Below the pieces are notes generated by a model that saw only the letters and a list, made by a program, of their open reading frames with translations, made no database searches and was not told the DNA's origin. Of a stretch of 64,000 nt of DNA, positions 1-11,514 are shown piece by piece. This DNA comes from Grifola frondosa. Lineage: Eukaryota; Basidiomycota; Agaricomycetes; Polyporales; Grifolaceae. Every line of letters starts with the position of its first letter. Within the stretch, counting starts at the first letter, position 1. The DNA is taken from the NCBI GenBank assembly GCA_001683735.1, contig LUGG01000005.1:1550001-1614000 (forward strand). Reading direction: 5' to 3'. A program made the position numbers and the translations under genes.

Positions 1-990
1 AAATATCCCAAGCCGTTTTTTTGCGCGGCGATCGTCCCGTAGGGATGGGCGCAATTTTGGGGCCCTCAGGATGCCTTTGCCGCCGTTCGCTATGCGATTT
101 GACCCAGTTGTAGATGCGCTGATCAAGTGTGATAAGAATAATCCAACCCAGGTATCGCAAAGGGCAGCTCACCGTGGGTGCCTTGGTGAGGCGTTCCACA
201 CGTTCTGGTTCAGTTTCTTCCACTCTGGGTGCCATTGCGTCGCGTGCCGCTATGGTCTTCCAAGCCTTTCGCTTTGTGAATTCTTCAGTAGTTTCCGGAG
301 GCAGCAACGCAGCGAAGTGTAAAGTATAGCGAGCTGTCAAAAGATTGGCCGCCTGTCGACGCTTGCCATGGCCACCCGTCTCCAGAATGTTGCGTACATC
401 GTCAGTGACATACTGCTCCTGCAGCCAAGCGAATTCTGCAGGGGTGAAGTTACTCGCCCCATCTGTAAGGTCCACAGCCGTAGGGTCGCACAGGAGGCGC
501 AATAAAAGTGTTGTACAATGTCGAGCGGCGAGCAATCCGGCGTGCCATATGGTCGGAAGGATAAATTCAGGGCACCTCGGGCAACGTCGGTGATGGGTAA
601 AATGTTGGAAATGCCCGCATTGCAATCTCCCGGATGGGCTAGATGATACATGGTGGGCGCAACTCAACCGTGCCCGTGGAGGACTGCAAGTGCAATCTTG
701 GATAACTTGGGCTTATAAGTATGTAAAGTAAGCTCGAGACATGTATCTCGAACGATGGTGATATAATTATTATGCGTGTTGCCGTACTACCACTCCCCGA
801 CCCCCCTGGATGACGACCTCAAGCCCCAAACACGATGGACGCGCGTGAGGCCATCTCCGCATCACCCGCTGAACGTGATGTATGCGCTCAACTCACTGGG
901 TGCGGGATGGAGGGGCTGCAGTTGTAGTTGATTAGTCGTCTGCACAGTAACTAGTCAACTGTCGACTCACCCTGGAGGCTTAAGATGTCT

Positions 991-1325
991 CCTTGGGTCC
1001 CAAGCGTGATGAACGCGCATGGAGCCATCGGGAATGTTACCCGTCTGCAGCCCGAGCATGATGAACGCGCTCAACACCATCAGACAAACGCGCGGCAGGC
1101 CAGCAGACGAGGCCGAGCGTCGACTTGGAAAGATGCCGTTGACATGCGCGGTTGACTTGATGGATGAAGCGGAGTAGCCACTGGTTAGTAGTGTAGATGG
1201 TAAGTAACCAACTGTTAACTCACTGCCCATGACAGATCTACCCTTGGGCCCCAAGCGTGATGAACGCGCTTGGAGCCGTCAGGAATGTTGCCCATCTGCA
1301 GCCCGAGCGTGATGAACGCGCTCAA
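991..1325. repeat. Two direct repeat units about 252 bp apart
   Basis: A core of about 80 bp beginning CCTTGGG and containing AGCGTGATGAACGCGC is present at about 991-1078 and again at about 1242-1325, with near-identical internal wording (GGAATGTT, TCTGCAGCCCGAGC). A weaker, diverged relative (AACACGATGGACGCGC) lies near 826. The stretch holds no convincing gene. It sits directly outside the left inverted repeat of the next element, so it may be subterminal repeat of that element or an independent minisatellite. Confidence 0.75.
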
Positions 1326-1351
1326 GCCCAGATGTGGCCCAAGGTCCATAT

Positions 1352-1810
1352 CCGCGGTCAATCAAGTCGGAGGGCTTGTGCAGAGAGAGGGGTGGGCCAG
1401 AGCAAGCAAGCAGTCACAAGAGGTGGGGCAGAGCAAGCAAGAGAGGGGGGGGGGGGCAGAGCAAGCAAGCGGTGAGAAGAAGGTAAGTAAGACGTGCCTA
1501 ATTAAGACGCTATGGCGCTCAAGGCACCAAGCGCCGTGGCTGGTCTGACTTGTCTGTGATGGCGCAGGTCGCTGTGTGGCTGATGTTTATTTGTGGCGCG
1601 GTGGCTGATGGCTCACGGCTTGGGCGTTTGGGTGGCTGAGGTACTGTACTGTCTTTGGCGCCTGGTCGGTGGCTGACTTGTCAGTGTTTGGCTATTGTGG
1701 CGGGTGGCGCCAGTGGATGTGGCTCATGTTTGTGTATATTTGATGGCGATGTTTGGGGCGCCTTCGCTGGTGGCTGAACGTATTTGTTTGGCTATTGTGG
1801 CGGGCATGTG
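1352..1810 (+). repeat. Left long inverted repeat
   Basis: This arm begins near a TCAAGTCGGAG segment, passes through a GCAAGCAAGC / G-rich stretch and GTGAGAAGAAGG, and continues into repeated GTGGCTGA, GTGGCG and TTTGGCTATTGTGGCGGG phrases. Each of these reappears, reverse-complemented and in the same order, at about 6515-5975. Internally the arm is itself built of short repeats of the TGTGGCG / GTGGCTGA type. Confidence 0.7.
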
Positions 1811-2099
1811 GCTGCATTGGAACTGTAACAGTTTGTTTGGATTTGTGTGGTAAGTGACTGACGCTGGACAGACGCTCACGTGGTAACCTTGATTTGCTTC
1901 CGGCGGGGCGCTCCAATTCACAGACGCGCGCTTCCATATTCCTCGCAGGTTTCCACCGTGTCCTCAATTCGCCCATACCTCTCCCCCAGAGCTTTGTGAT
2001 CTGCCTGCGTGGCACATCGCGTTGCGCCCTTGCCTCAGATCAGAGTCCCGTCTGCATGACGGCGACTCCCAAGGCAAATACGTACAACTTGGACACCTC

Positions 2100-2275
2100 T
2101 CTGCTACGTCTGAACGTCGTCATCGTCCTTTCCGTTCTGGTGGTCTTCTCTCTTCCCTGTCGCCTTCTCTCTTTCCCCTCTTCTCTGCTGTTACCCGTCT
2201 CTATCTGGGTCCATTCGCCTGCTGAATTTTACCACCTGTTCCATCGCTCGTGTGTCTCTTGTCACTAGGTGAGTA
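2100..2275 (+). promoter_or_regulatory. Pyrimidine-rich leader upstream of the first internal gene
   Basis: This stretch is strongly C/T-rich (runs such as TCTCTCTTCCCTG and CTTTCCCCTCTTCTCTG) and ends at a splice-like CACTAG followed by GTGAGT. Such CT-rich tracts often lie at fungal core promoters and transcription starts. It sits just before the gene that begins near 2333, so a promoter or 5' leader role is a reasonable inference. Confidence 0.35.
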
Positions 2276-2332
2276 TACACAGTCCTTGGCGATGCACGCA
2301 CCTTTTTGACAACTGTGGAGGGGATCATAGAT

Positions 2333-4812
2333 ATGTCATTGGCGGATCGCGGGCGCATTCTGGGGGGGAAGTCGGGGATATTGGAAGCAGCCAAGCAGCA
2401 GCCCCGTGTGGAGAAGCTGAAGGCATCCGACTGTAGATGTCTGGCTCAGTGGTCAGATGAATGGTGGATCTCATCGCCCAACATGTCCTTCGTGCCTCAA
2501 GTCCCGGTCCACCTGCCCGATCAAGTATTCGGCATGGGGGCAGACGCGATGTACGGCGCTTTTGAGCTGTTCAAATGGCCACAGATCTACGACGAGCGAT
2601 ACCCTCACGGTATGGCCGCACCGGGGAATCCAGATCTATTTCGCAACCTCCACATTGTCAGCTTTCCCATGGAAGACGACGTTGGAGTACTACCAGTATT
2701 CACCGATGCAGATGCAGCCTGGTGGCATTTCACCAATCACGATTTTGAGGTTTGCGCCGATATTCCTGGGGCGCAGGTGGGTTATCTACGACCGGCAGCC
2801 ATAGAGCGCCTGCGTGCAGCCGTGACAGAAGTGGGCGAGCAGGTGTCAGATTGTACGGAGAGGAACTTGTTCCCTTCCGCCGACGATTCACCTGCTCGCG
2901 GCGAGTCTTGGATGATCGCCTGCGATTCATCTTGCGGCAGACCCAACGGCTGCAATCAGCGTTGGTACGTCTGGTGGAGATCCCCATAGTACTTTTTGAC
3001 GTGGCGCAGTGGTTCCGCGAAGTCCAGCGGTTACTGCTGGAGGTACGCGGGTGGCTCATCTACACCGACATTTTGGCCCCTCACTTGGTCTCCCCAACTT
3101 CCACGATGAAGAGCATGTCCTACCTTTGCGAGGTGTTTTCACGGGTCGTCTGACTGTCGCAGAGACCCTCTTCCGGTGCAGTGTCCCGGTATGGTGGGTT
3201 CGTCCAGCATATACACTCACCACTGCCACGGTCATCACACGCATCCGTGCTGTGATCCCGCCATCTGTCCATTTTAACCTCAAGCAAGAGATGAAGCACG
3301 GGAAGCACTCACAGCAAGCGCCTACTTGGCTCCAGTCCAGCACCTTCGACGGCCTGTCCGAGAGCATCGGCAAACAGTTATCGCGCATTAGTCTGAGTGG
3401 CCGACCCATGTTGCACAAGGTCGCCCCTGTATGGGAGGCCTCAGCGGACGCCAGTGAGTCAGTGGAGGACAGCGCAGATGCACCGTTGAGGACCAACTCC
3501 CAGACGATTTTTCGTGTGGTGCCGGATTTGACAACCAGTGGTCTCCGGAGGAGACGGCATGGACAAGTCCCTGGTAGCCGTCCCTCAAGGGCACTCTGTC
3601 GGGCCCGATGCACATGGTAAGCCCCCTTTTTTTGTGGTTAGATGTCGCAGGCTAGAACGTTTGTCCAAGGGTCATGTGATATGGCAAATGCGCCTCTGGG
3701 GACTAACAAGAGTGCGTAATATAACCCTATTTGTTGCGGCGTAGCGTAATATCTGACGCTGTGTGCTCAGAGTCCCGCAAGAAGCGCCGCAAAACGAAAT
3801 CGGCACCCGGAGGTCATGGCACCAGCGCGGCCGTCGACTCACCACTGGCGCTGCATACGCCGTCCCTGCCTTAGGCCTTGGTTTGGAACCTGTGCAACCA
3901 GGCCCACTCAGGGTACCTCGAGTGTGCACGGATGGACAGCAGCCCTTGTAGTTTGACCAACTTGCCGAAGGCCGACCGCTCTCGTTCTCAGTCTATTCCC
4001 TGCCGCCGACTCATATCTTCTTCGCCCATGGTCCCCTGATAGGGGAACGATTTCATAACTGGCTCCGTATACGAATGTACTGTTTGACACAAGCCGTCAA
4101 CCCACCCCGAGCGGCAAAGTGTTGATGACGACCCTTCAATGGCGCATCACTCTCGAAGGAAATATTATTCCATCCCGTACCGTCCTTCTATTGTCAAGCC
4201 GGCATCCAAGCCAGCTGAGATCGCGCTGCTGCCCCAAGGACCCCCGCGGATCCAACGAAGCAGAAACGCACGCGTCAAACCGAGGACGGTGTGCTCGAAG
4301 CCCTGTCAAATGCGAGGAGAGGCGGAGGTATAGGCGCATCATTGACCGAATCGACATCAGTGTGCGGTTTGGTGTGCATGCTCATTTTGCTCCGTATCAG
4401 CCGGAACTAACGGTGCCGAGCTGGGCGCGTTCTGTGTCACTCGCGCAGTGGCCGACAAAGACTCGGTTTTATGGGCGGAGGTGATATGGGAGATTGCCCT
4501 GATGAACTTCCGGTTGGAATTGTTAGACGTCGATCGGGACCTCCTCCCGGCGTTGTATGCCCAGGAGGACAGCTCTGCTGCAGCTGCGCGTCAACATGAA
4601 CTGCTGGAATCTGGGGTATCAAGGGGTTTTTGCGACCCATGTGGACGGAAACTGGCCGTGTCAACGAGCTGAGTGCAGACGATTGGGAGGTGCGTCGAGA
4701 GGCCTTTGTGCGCTGGGCACATGTTATGCAGAGATGGCCTGGGATGGACCTTCAATGGGATGCGAGCACTCTCCGCGACCGTGGGAGTACGACAGGTTTG
4801 AGGCGCAGGTGA
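2333..4812 (+). CDS. Multi-exon gene of unknown function inside the inverted-repeat element
   Basis: An ATG at 2333 opens a good frame to about 2830. The frame then continues, shifted by one base, through an acidic/leucine-rich stretch (about 2850-3090: RRRFTCSRRVLDDRL, LYGEELVPF). A conserved-looking block follows (about 3130-3225) that includes VPVWWVRPAYTL, then a Ser/Thr-rich region to about 3590. Later exons include SRKKRRK near 3775, VLWAEVIWEIALMNFRLELL near 4465, and TETGRVNELSADDWEVRREA near 4635-4700. The exon order resembles multi-copy hypothetical proteins that I recall from Agaricomycete genomes, but I know no function. Exon joins are approximate and at least one frame break (about 2850) is not explained by an intron. 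The position inside the repeats makes it element cargo or an accessory gene. Confidence 0.5.
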
Positions 4813-5192
4813 TTTCGGGATATTGTCGTATCTTCTACTCCACTCATTCGCGTCTGCCTACTGTCCCCTTAGCATGCCTTCCTCTCTCCATCGGCACCTT
4901 CAGGGAGCTGCACGTCGAATGGATATCACGCAGGAGCCTTTATGCCCGGATGTGTAGTTGTATGTCACGTAGTTGCGAGGGACTCTTTTTTTGTATAACT
5001 ATGCCATATGCAATGAGTTGTCGATTCTCATGTATGGCCTGGTCCAGGTTTGTACGGAGCATGCGAAGACGGCGGACATGCGACGCACATTCAGACAGGA
5101 AAGTAAGATGACTGACATGCGACTGACATTCAGGCGGCGCGGGTGGCCATAGCGCTTCACACTCTTAGGCTCTCACGAACAGTCGCGTTCAT

Positions 5193-5910
5193 ATGGATCA
5201 AGAGGCTCGACGTCTCAAAGCTGCAAGGAATCGACGGTATTATGAGAAAAAAAAGTGAGTCCTCGTTTGGGTGCAACTATGGTTGTGGGTCTAATATTTG
5301 ATGGTCAGGTCGCGTGCGGCACACATGAACGTGCAGTCGTCGCCCCCGAGCCTGTGGATGTTAGTATGCGGTCGCAGGACGACGCGCCATCGTCTGCCGC
5401 CTGCGCCTCGCCGTCGCACGATGGCGGAGCTGTGCTTTCTCGGTGCGTGGTGTACGCTGGAATTGTGGGATCGATTCTAATGTGCCTTTCGGCAGCCTTG
5501 TCGCAACACTGCCAATCCCATTGCGACCTCCACATTCACAGCAACGTTCTGTCTTTCTTCCCCAAGAAATTGGATGGCTGGATGCTCTATTGTTGTCTTG
5601 GGGCTACTATGATGACCCCAAGGCGTTCGTGCGTGACTTCGAGCAAGACTACGAGCAGGTCCGCAGGAATCCTGCTGCGAGGGCAACGTGGATTCGAGGC
5701 AAAGTGGCGTGGTTGGCACACGGAGACCTCATCTTAGACACCATTGAGAAATTTCTTGCCGACGGCGGGTGTACAACATGGGGCGCTGATGAGGTGGCAC
5801 GAATTTGGGCGGGTCTAACTCAGGTTGTTTTCAAGGTGCAATGGGTAATGACAGCGGCGGAGGTGCGGCTGGGTGGGATGCAGGTTGGTTTACCATTCGG
5901 TGGGGCATAA
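5193..5910 (+). CDS. Small gene with basic N-terminus, unknown function
   Basis: The first exon from the ATG at 5193 encodes a strongly basic peptide (MDQEARRLKAARNRRYYEKK) and ends at a clean GTGAGT donor near 5253. A later exon runs to the TAA at 5908-5910 and is rich in charged and aromatic residues (SWGYYDDPKAFVRDFEQDYE, then WIRGKVAWLAHGDLILDTIE). The basic start resembles short nuclear or DNA-binding leader segments, but this is only an impression. It is on the same strand as, and about 0.4 kb after, the other internal gene, and its stop is just inside the right inverted repeat. Splicing between 5310 and 5520 is uncertain because two frames stay open. Confidence 0.45.
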
Positions 5911-5974
5911 TTTGTGTGCATTGCAATTATGTAGCAGATGTGCCACAAGATATATTTAATGAGGCCATCGACCG

Positions 5975-6515
5975 CCACAAGTAGTACCGCCACTATAGCC
6001 AAACATTTACGCCGCGCCACAAATATCGTTTTCAAACATCAACAAACATGAGCCAGCACCACGCCCCGCCACAAATGCCAAACATGTACAAGTCAGCCAC
6101 CAGCCACCAGATACAGTACCTCAGCCACCCAAATGCCGAATCAGCCACTACGCCACAAATAAACATCAGCCACATCGACCAGTGCCACCACTCGCCACAA
6201 TAGCCAAATAAGTACTGACAAGTCAGCCACCGACAAGCAGGCGCCAAATACAGTACAGTCCCTCAGCCACACCCGCGCTACCACCCGCCACAATGGCCAA
6301 ACAGTGACAAGTCAGAGCTGCCACGGCGCTTGGTGACTTGGAGCGCTGTCGCGTCTTAATTGGGCGTTTCTTGACGCCCGACACCTCACCTCTCGTGCGT
6401 CTTAATTAGGCGCGTCTTAGGCTTCTTCTCACTGCTTGCTTGCCACTGCCTGCTTGCCTCACCTGACCCATCTGACGTCCCCCCTCTCTGTACAAGGACT
6501 CCGACTTGACGAGTT
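5975..6515 (-). repeat. Right long inverted repeat
   Basis: The reverse complement of this arm reproduces the left arm landmarks in order: TCAAGTCGGAG, GTGAGAAGAAG, CCTAATTAAGACG, CACCAAGCGCCGTGGC, GACTTGTCA, then several GTGGCTGA and TTATTTGTGGCG units. It is somewhat longer than the left arm because it carries an extra copy of the internal GTGGCTGA / ATTTGTGGCG module. Confidence 0.7.
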
Positions 6516-7266
6516 TCCGCGTCTTCCTGACGTGGTACTTGGCAGCCATGCACGAGCACGCTTCCATTGCGTGCACATAGCATGTTTCCGATATCCCGAT
6601 CAGAAACGCTCCGGCGGTTCATGGTGGTGGTCCGTGGGCCCAATAGTATATTGTGCGTAGCGACTTGACTTCAATAAGACACGCTGATTACTCCCTAGCA
6701 GCCTGCATGAGCGCGCCCCCTACCTCAGTGCTTCATATCTTTGCCTCTATTAACAGGGATGGAGTAACATAGCACGCCACGCGCAAACTATCCCGTCGTT
6801 CTGCGCCTTCGTGACGTTGGACACTGCGGGGGTGGTGTGCACACATTGATTGCGCGCACACCACATGCTGGACACACTTCGGAGCACTGCAGCAGCCAAG
6901 GTGGCAGTACGTGCACAGTATGGTTGCCTGTGTGCGGTTTCGAGGGACAATGAACTGCGTTCTCGTTCGTTGGATTGAGGAGCCGACAGGAGTTCATGCG
7001 CCGCGTTGTAGCTTGATAGTATTGACTCTATACCTACTTGCCACCATCCCAAAGAATATCATACCAGTCCGATGGAACAGCATTTATCCAGGATGTATAT
7101 CTGGACACATTCATGCCTGCTGCTAGGACCAACCCGGGCAGATCCGGAGCGAGCGCCCGGCGGACAATTCGTCAGGCACGAAGCATAGCTCCTGACTGCC
7201 AATTCGTGAGGCGCCAAGCATAACCACTCCCCCCCCTCCTCCTTGCCCTCTACCAAGGACGAGGCC
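6516..7266. other. Spacer between inverted-repeat element and KDZ gene
   Basis: No gene is supported here. Short open frames on both strands lack splice structure or recognisable motifs. A pyrimidine-rich patch (CCACTCCCCCCCCTCC, 7224-7239) just before the KDZ start could belong to its promoter. Confidence 0.4.
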
Positions 7267-10200
7267 ATGAGTCGCTCCCATGGGAGCGCACGTTTCACGC
7301 TGAATGCTGGCTTTCGAGCGAAAGTACCCGTCACGGCCAGTGGCGCTCTAGAGTCAAAGTGGGATGCATATGCCAGCCTGAAAAAACACCCAGCGGGGAG
7401 CGTGGCCGCGGGGGGCTCACCTAATCTAGGATCGACAGGCGTGAAGTCCTTGACCAGGCCAGAGGAGAAGAACGTTCGGACGAAGGCTGACAAGAAAGCT
7501 CGAGTGAACAACACGATCGTAAGCACGCTTTTTTTTTGGGCGTTCCCAAAAGTACGCAACTTCAAGCTGATATTCTGTGTCAGCCTCCATCTGTGCGGAT
7601 GTCCCAGTTCCTGGATGAATGGGCCCCTCAAGCGTTGTCATCGTGGATTTCTCGGGAAGCCCCACCGGGCACCCTCAAGTGCGGCCACTGTCCATCGAGC
7701 ACTGCAACGACGGCCTCCCAAGTCGACCTCCATCGATGCGCGGATTGTTACACTGCCGGCTTGCTATGCGCCCAGTGCATGACAGATTCTCATTGATGGA
7801 ATCCGTTTCACCGTGTGGAGAAATGGAGATTTGACGAGCTTTTTTGGGAACGTGTCTCACTGGGTGATCTGGGCTTGGTGTTGAACTTGGGACATGGTGG
7901 CGGCTCGTGTCCGATTGCCACCTCCACTCGCTCCATGACCATCGTCCACGAACATGGCATTCACACATTCAATGTTCGCTTTTGCGCATGCCCCGTGCTC
8001 GCAGAGGAGCCCTTACAGCTTATCCAATATGGTCTTTGGCCCGGCTCATGGAGTTGTCCGTGCACAGCGTTCACGATGAACACCTTGCGGAACTTCCATC
8101 TGTTGTCCTTACAAGCCCAGATGAGCGCGCATGACTACTATACATACCTGCGACGATCAACAGATAATGTATGTGCAGATGAAGTGACGGTACGTCATCG
8201 GATCTACGGGAGGCCCATTCTCTTACTAACGAAGCTTGATAGGACCGATACCGAGAGTTTCTGACAGCGACGCGTGAATTCATATTTGTGCGGGCGGCCA
8301 AGCGAGCGGGTGTTGAACCGACTCGCAACCTGGAACCCGGTTCGCTGGCGGTCTTATGTCCGGCATGTCCTCAGCCTGGGATCAATATGGATCCGCACTG
8401 GAAGGAACGGCCGACCCATTTACAGCGAGCACATCACTTTGGTCCGTTAATGACTGCTGACCCTGGTCAATAGATACCTCGACGCTCTCTTCCACACGGT
8501 GGACGGCAATTTCCATCAAAATCAGAAGATGAAGCCGACTGATCCAAATGATTTTCCGCTGACTTTGGGTGCTGGTTATTTTGCCCACGAAGACGACTTT
8601 GAGCGATTTCAGAAGCACTTGGGACCCCTAGAGCCTGAGGCATGATATTTCTTGATTAACATGCAATATCACACTAATGTACTGCCTATCTCAGCCAAGT
8701 ATGTGCCACAAGTTTGGAGCGATGGGATACGGCGGGTATTGGGCGAAGGTGTCAGGCATGGTGGGACTCTCTTGCGGAAGACATATGTTCGTGTTTCCCT
8801 GCGGTGGCATCGATCTGCAGAAGGGGGAGAGGTATGTAGGCATGTCGAATCGGGGGCAGTGATCTGACGCAGGGTACTAGATTCGCGAACGTGGATTTTG
8901 CAATCCTATCTGGGCTGCAGCGGTACATGGGACTTTGGCGTCACGTATCGGGATATGACATCAATTGTCAATACCGTATAAACCTCGAAGCGCGCCTGCG
9001 GTGGATGCGGGAACATGTGACGGACCTAACCACGATCAGGATCAAATACTTTCCTTGGACTATCGCAGCAGTGGGGAAATTCCATCTACCAGCGCATCGG
9101 CCAGAATGTCGTTACAAATTTTCATATCACTGGCTGCCGGGAGTGGGGATGACGGACGGCGAGGCACCCGAGCGAATTTGGGCATCTTTGAATGCACTAG
9201 GCGGTCGCATGCGAGAGATGTCGTCAGGGCATCGACACGATGTGATCAATGACTATCATTCCGACATGAATGTGAGAAGGGTGCATAGCATGGGTGGGTG
9301 CATGTCTGCACATGCCGCAGTGTCTAACTAATGATGGATGTTAGCCAACGAGTTAAGCAAGAAGCATGCAGGCGCTGTCGACCACTTGCGTACGGCAGAA
9401 GCACATTTGGCTGACATTGAAGCCAAAATTCCATCCGCGAAGCTAGCGGAATGGCTCGCTGAAGAGTCAGCATGGAAGAAGAAAGTGGTCAATATGGAGG
9501 AGCATAGAAACTTGCCCAACCCATATGAACCACGCAAAGAGAGCGGTACGTTGCATTTTCTTGGATAGAACCCGCCGCTCAGTTGTCGCAGCGCTATCTG
9601 CTAAGCAGATCACCGCACATCTCGACCAATCCCCGGATGCAAGTGGAAGCAACAGTGCCGGTCTGATGGGAGCGATTGAAAAAGGCATCGAGTTGGAAAG
9701 CTTGAAGTACGTGGGGCATCATCAGCAGTGGTCGTTGTTGGGCTAACGGACGTAATAGACATTCACTACTGACGGATCTGACCGGGGACGACATGACTGA
9801 CGGTGACCCTGACGTTGAAGAAAAGCGGTCGAAACTGTTGGCTGGAATCGAAGCGTGGAGGCCGATGCATACACGATATATTGCGCCTCTAGTGGACGAA
9901 GCCACACTCCAGCTGGAGCGAATAGGGATGGGCAGCAAGTTGATGGAAGTGCCCTCTCGCGTGGCGGATGAAGGCGAAGGCATGTCGGATGAGGACGATA
10001 GCGACAGCGAGGGCGAGGGCGATGACGGTGCCCGTGCAGATATAGCAACGACCATCCCTCGGGAGGCTCGACCTCAAGTGCGCCCAAGCGCAAGTCGACT
10101 CGGCAAGGAGGTCGGTCGCACACAAAGAAGGGGGCAGGATGGGGCGAAGTCAACAATGTCACGATTGACCTCCCATCCACATACCCTGCCATATTACTTG

Positions 10201-11020
10201 CGCAGCCCTCGTTGCGAGCTGCGACGGCATTGGAGATGAAGTTCCGCCAGCAGGAAGCCGACGACGCGCTGGACGACACACGCACCCACCTGATCACGGC
10301 GTTTTCGTTCAAACACCAGCGGTGCCATGTGTCGGGGCAGATCCAGAACACCAGGGCCATTCGGAAGATAAGGCGGAAGCAACAAGCGGTCGGACGTGCC
10401 GCAGACACCTATCGTCGTGCGCGTCGCGCGATGATCGCGCTGGGGATGCCAGAAGATGACGATCGCCACCGTGCACTGAAACGCACAGATGTTGTGCCCT
10501 TTGTGATGTACACCGAGGAGGAGCAGCTTGGGGATAGCCGCAAGGTGCCGTCTTGGATATGGGGAGTTTCTCATTTGTGGAGAATCAATCGGAGGGAGCA
10601 ATCAAGAATTTTCTGGCTGATGGTGAGTATGCAGCCTTTCTGTCGCAGTCCGGCTTGATGTGATCCCTTTCCAGCAATGCAGGCGCACTGGTTCCGACGG
10701 AGCGCTTTGAAGTCTCGGTGGGAGGAAGAAATTCTTTTGGTGGAAGAGGAAATGAGGCGGACGGTGCGGTGGTTTGGATATTGGCAAAGGCATTGGAAGG
10801 GGGAAGCTGCCGCAAGGGTGAAATCGGGCCTGCAGGGAGAGGCGGTGTATGCGCGAAAGTGAGTATTCTTTGCTTCAACCGTGTAAGATGCGTTGACGAG
10901 TAGAGCGGGAACCTCAGGCAAGCGGCGCGCTATGGAAGGTTGCTGAGCCGGAGCATGGCGGCTTTAGTGTTGCCACAGCTTAGTCACACCTGTTTCAGCT
11001 TTTTAGATATTTTGACATGA
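7267..11020 (+). pseudogene. KDZ transposase (Kyakuja-Dileera-Zisupton) with CxC2-type cysteine cluster, interrupted
   Basis: About ten exons give a near full-length KDZ transposase, the basidiomycete DNA-transposon enzyme described with TET/JBP expansions. Exon 1 starts at ATG 7267 and the first intron is 7519-7583. An N-terminal zinc cluster follows (CGHC, CADC, CAQC, 7680-7780), then HRVEKW and the GLVLNLGHGG block typical of the CxC2 region. The catalytic core is present: VDFAIL with Asp at 8894, YDINCQY, KFHLPAH, and MTDGEAPERIWA with the acidic pair near 9155-9163. Coiled-coil and acidic stretches follow, and the C-terminal WEEEILLVEEEMRR helix ends at TGA 11018. Two lesions are visible: an in-frame TGA at 7794-7796, and a one-base frame break at a G run near 10562-10566. 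The second may be an assembly error; the first is a substitution. It is therefore probably inactive. Confidence 0.85.
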
Positions 11021-11514
11021 ATTTTGCAGATAATGACATGATCTTAATTGAAATTAATAGCTAAGATGTATATGTATTTGAATGTAACACCACCATTTGC
11101 ATAATTATCTTTAATATGTTTCAATTTCAGTTACATTGGTAAAAAAGCTGACTAAAAAGTCGGACTTTGCAATCGGCTTTTTGGCTATATCTCCATCAAT
11201 ATGAGGTATAACATTTTGATATTTGACAATAGTATGCGACTATATATTGGCTACAAAATGAGTGTAAGATCACTATGATATCTGAAAAACTGCCCAAGTT
11301 ATGAGTCATATATCATTTAGGCCTGACTTAGCTGCAGCAACACTAGGCGGCTTTCAAAGGCATGGTCAAGTTGGTATGTCCTTGTTCCATGTGTTTCGTA
11401 GTTTGGTTCTGAGCGGTCTCTAGGAGGACACGTTGTTGCCGTCAAAGACGGGGGACATGAAGTGGATTAGTGTACAAGATGTAGATTTCAAGTTATGTAG
11501 TGCTGGCTGGGTCC

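Larger units (their letters stand above)
1352..6515. mobile_element. DNA element with long imperfect inverted repeats, two internal genes
   Basis: The outer parts of this interval are reverse complements of one another (left about 1352-1810, right about 5975-6515). Matching landmarks include TCAAGTCGGAG at both outer edges, GTGAGAAGAAG, CCTAATTAAGACG, CACCAAGCGCCGTGGC, and the GTGGCTGA / TTATTTGTGGCG series. About 4.2 kb between them contains two plus-strand multi-exon genes that I cannot name. I see no clear target-site duplication and no recognisable transposase inside, so the element may be non-autonomous, or it may be mobilised by the KDZ gene lying just beyond its right end. Confidence 0.65.

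Noticed and set aside
7059..7631. 190-codon minus-strand frame
   Set aside because: It is the antisense of the KDZ first exon and its leader and has no motif.
9743..10408. 221-codon minus-strand frame
   Set aside because: It overlaps the KDZ C-terminal exons, whose plus-strand reading matches the family.
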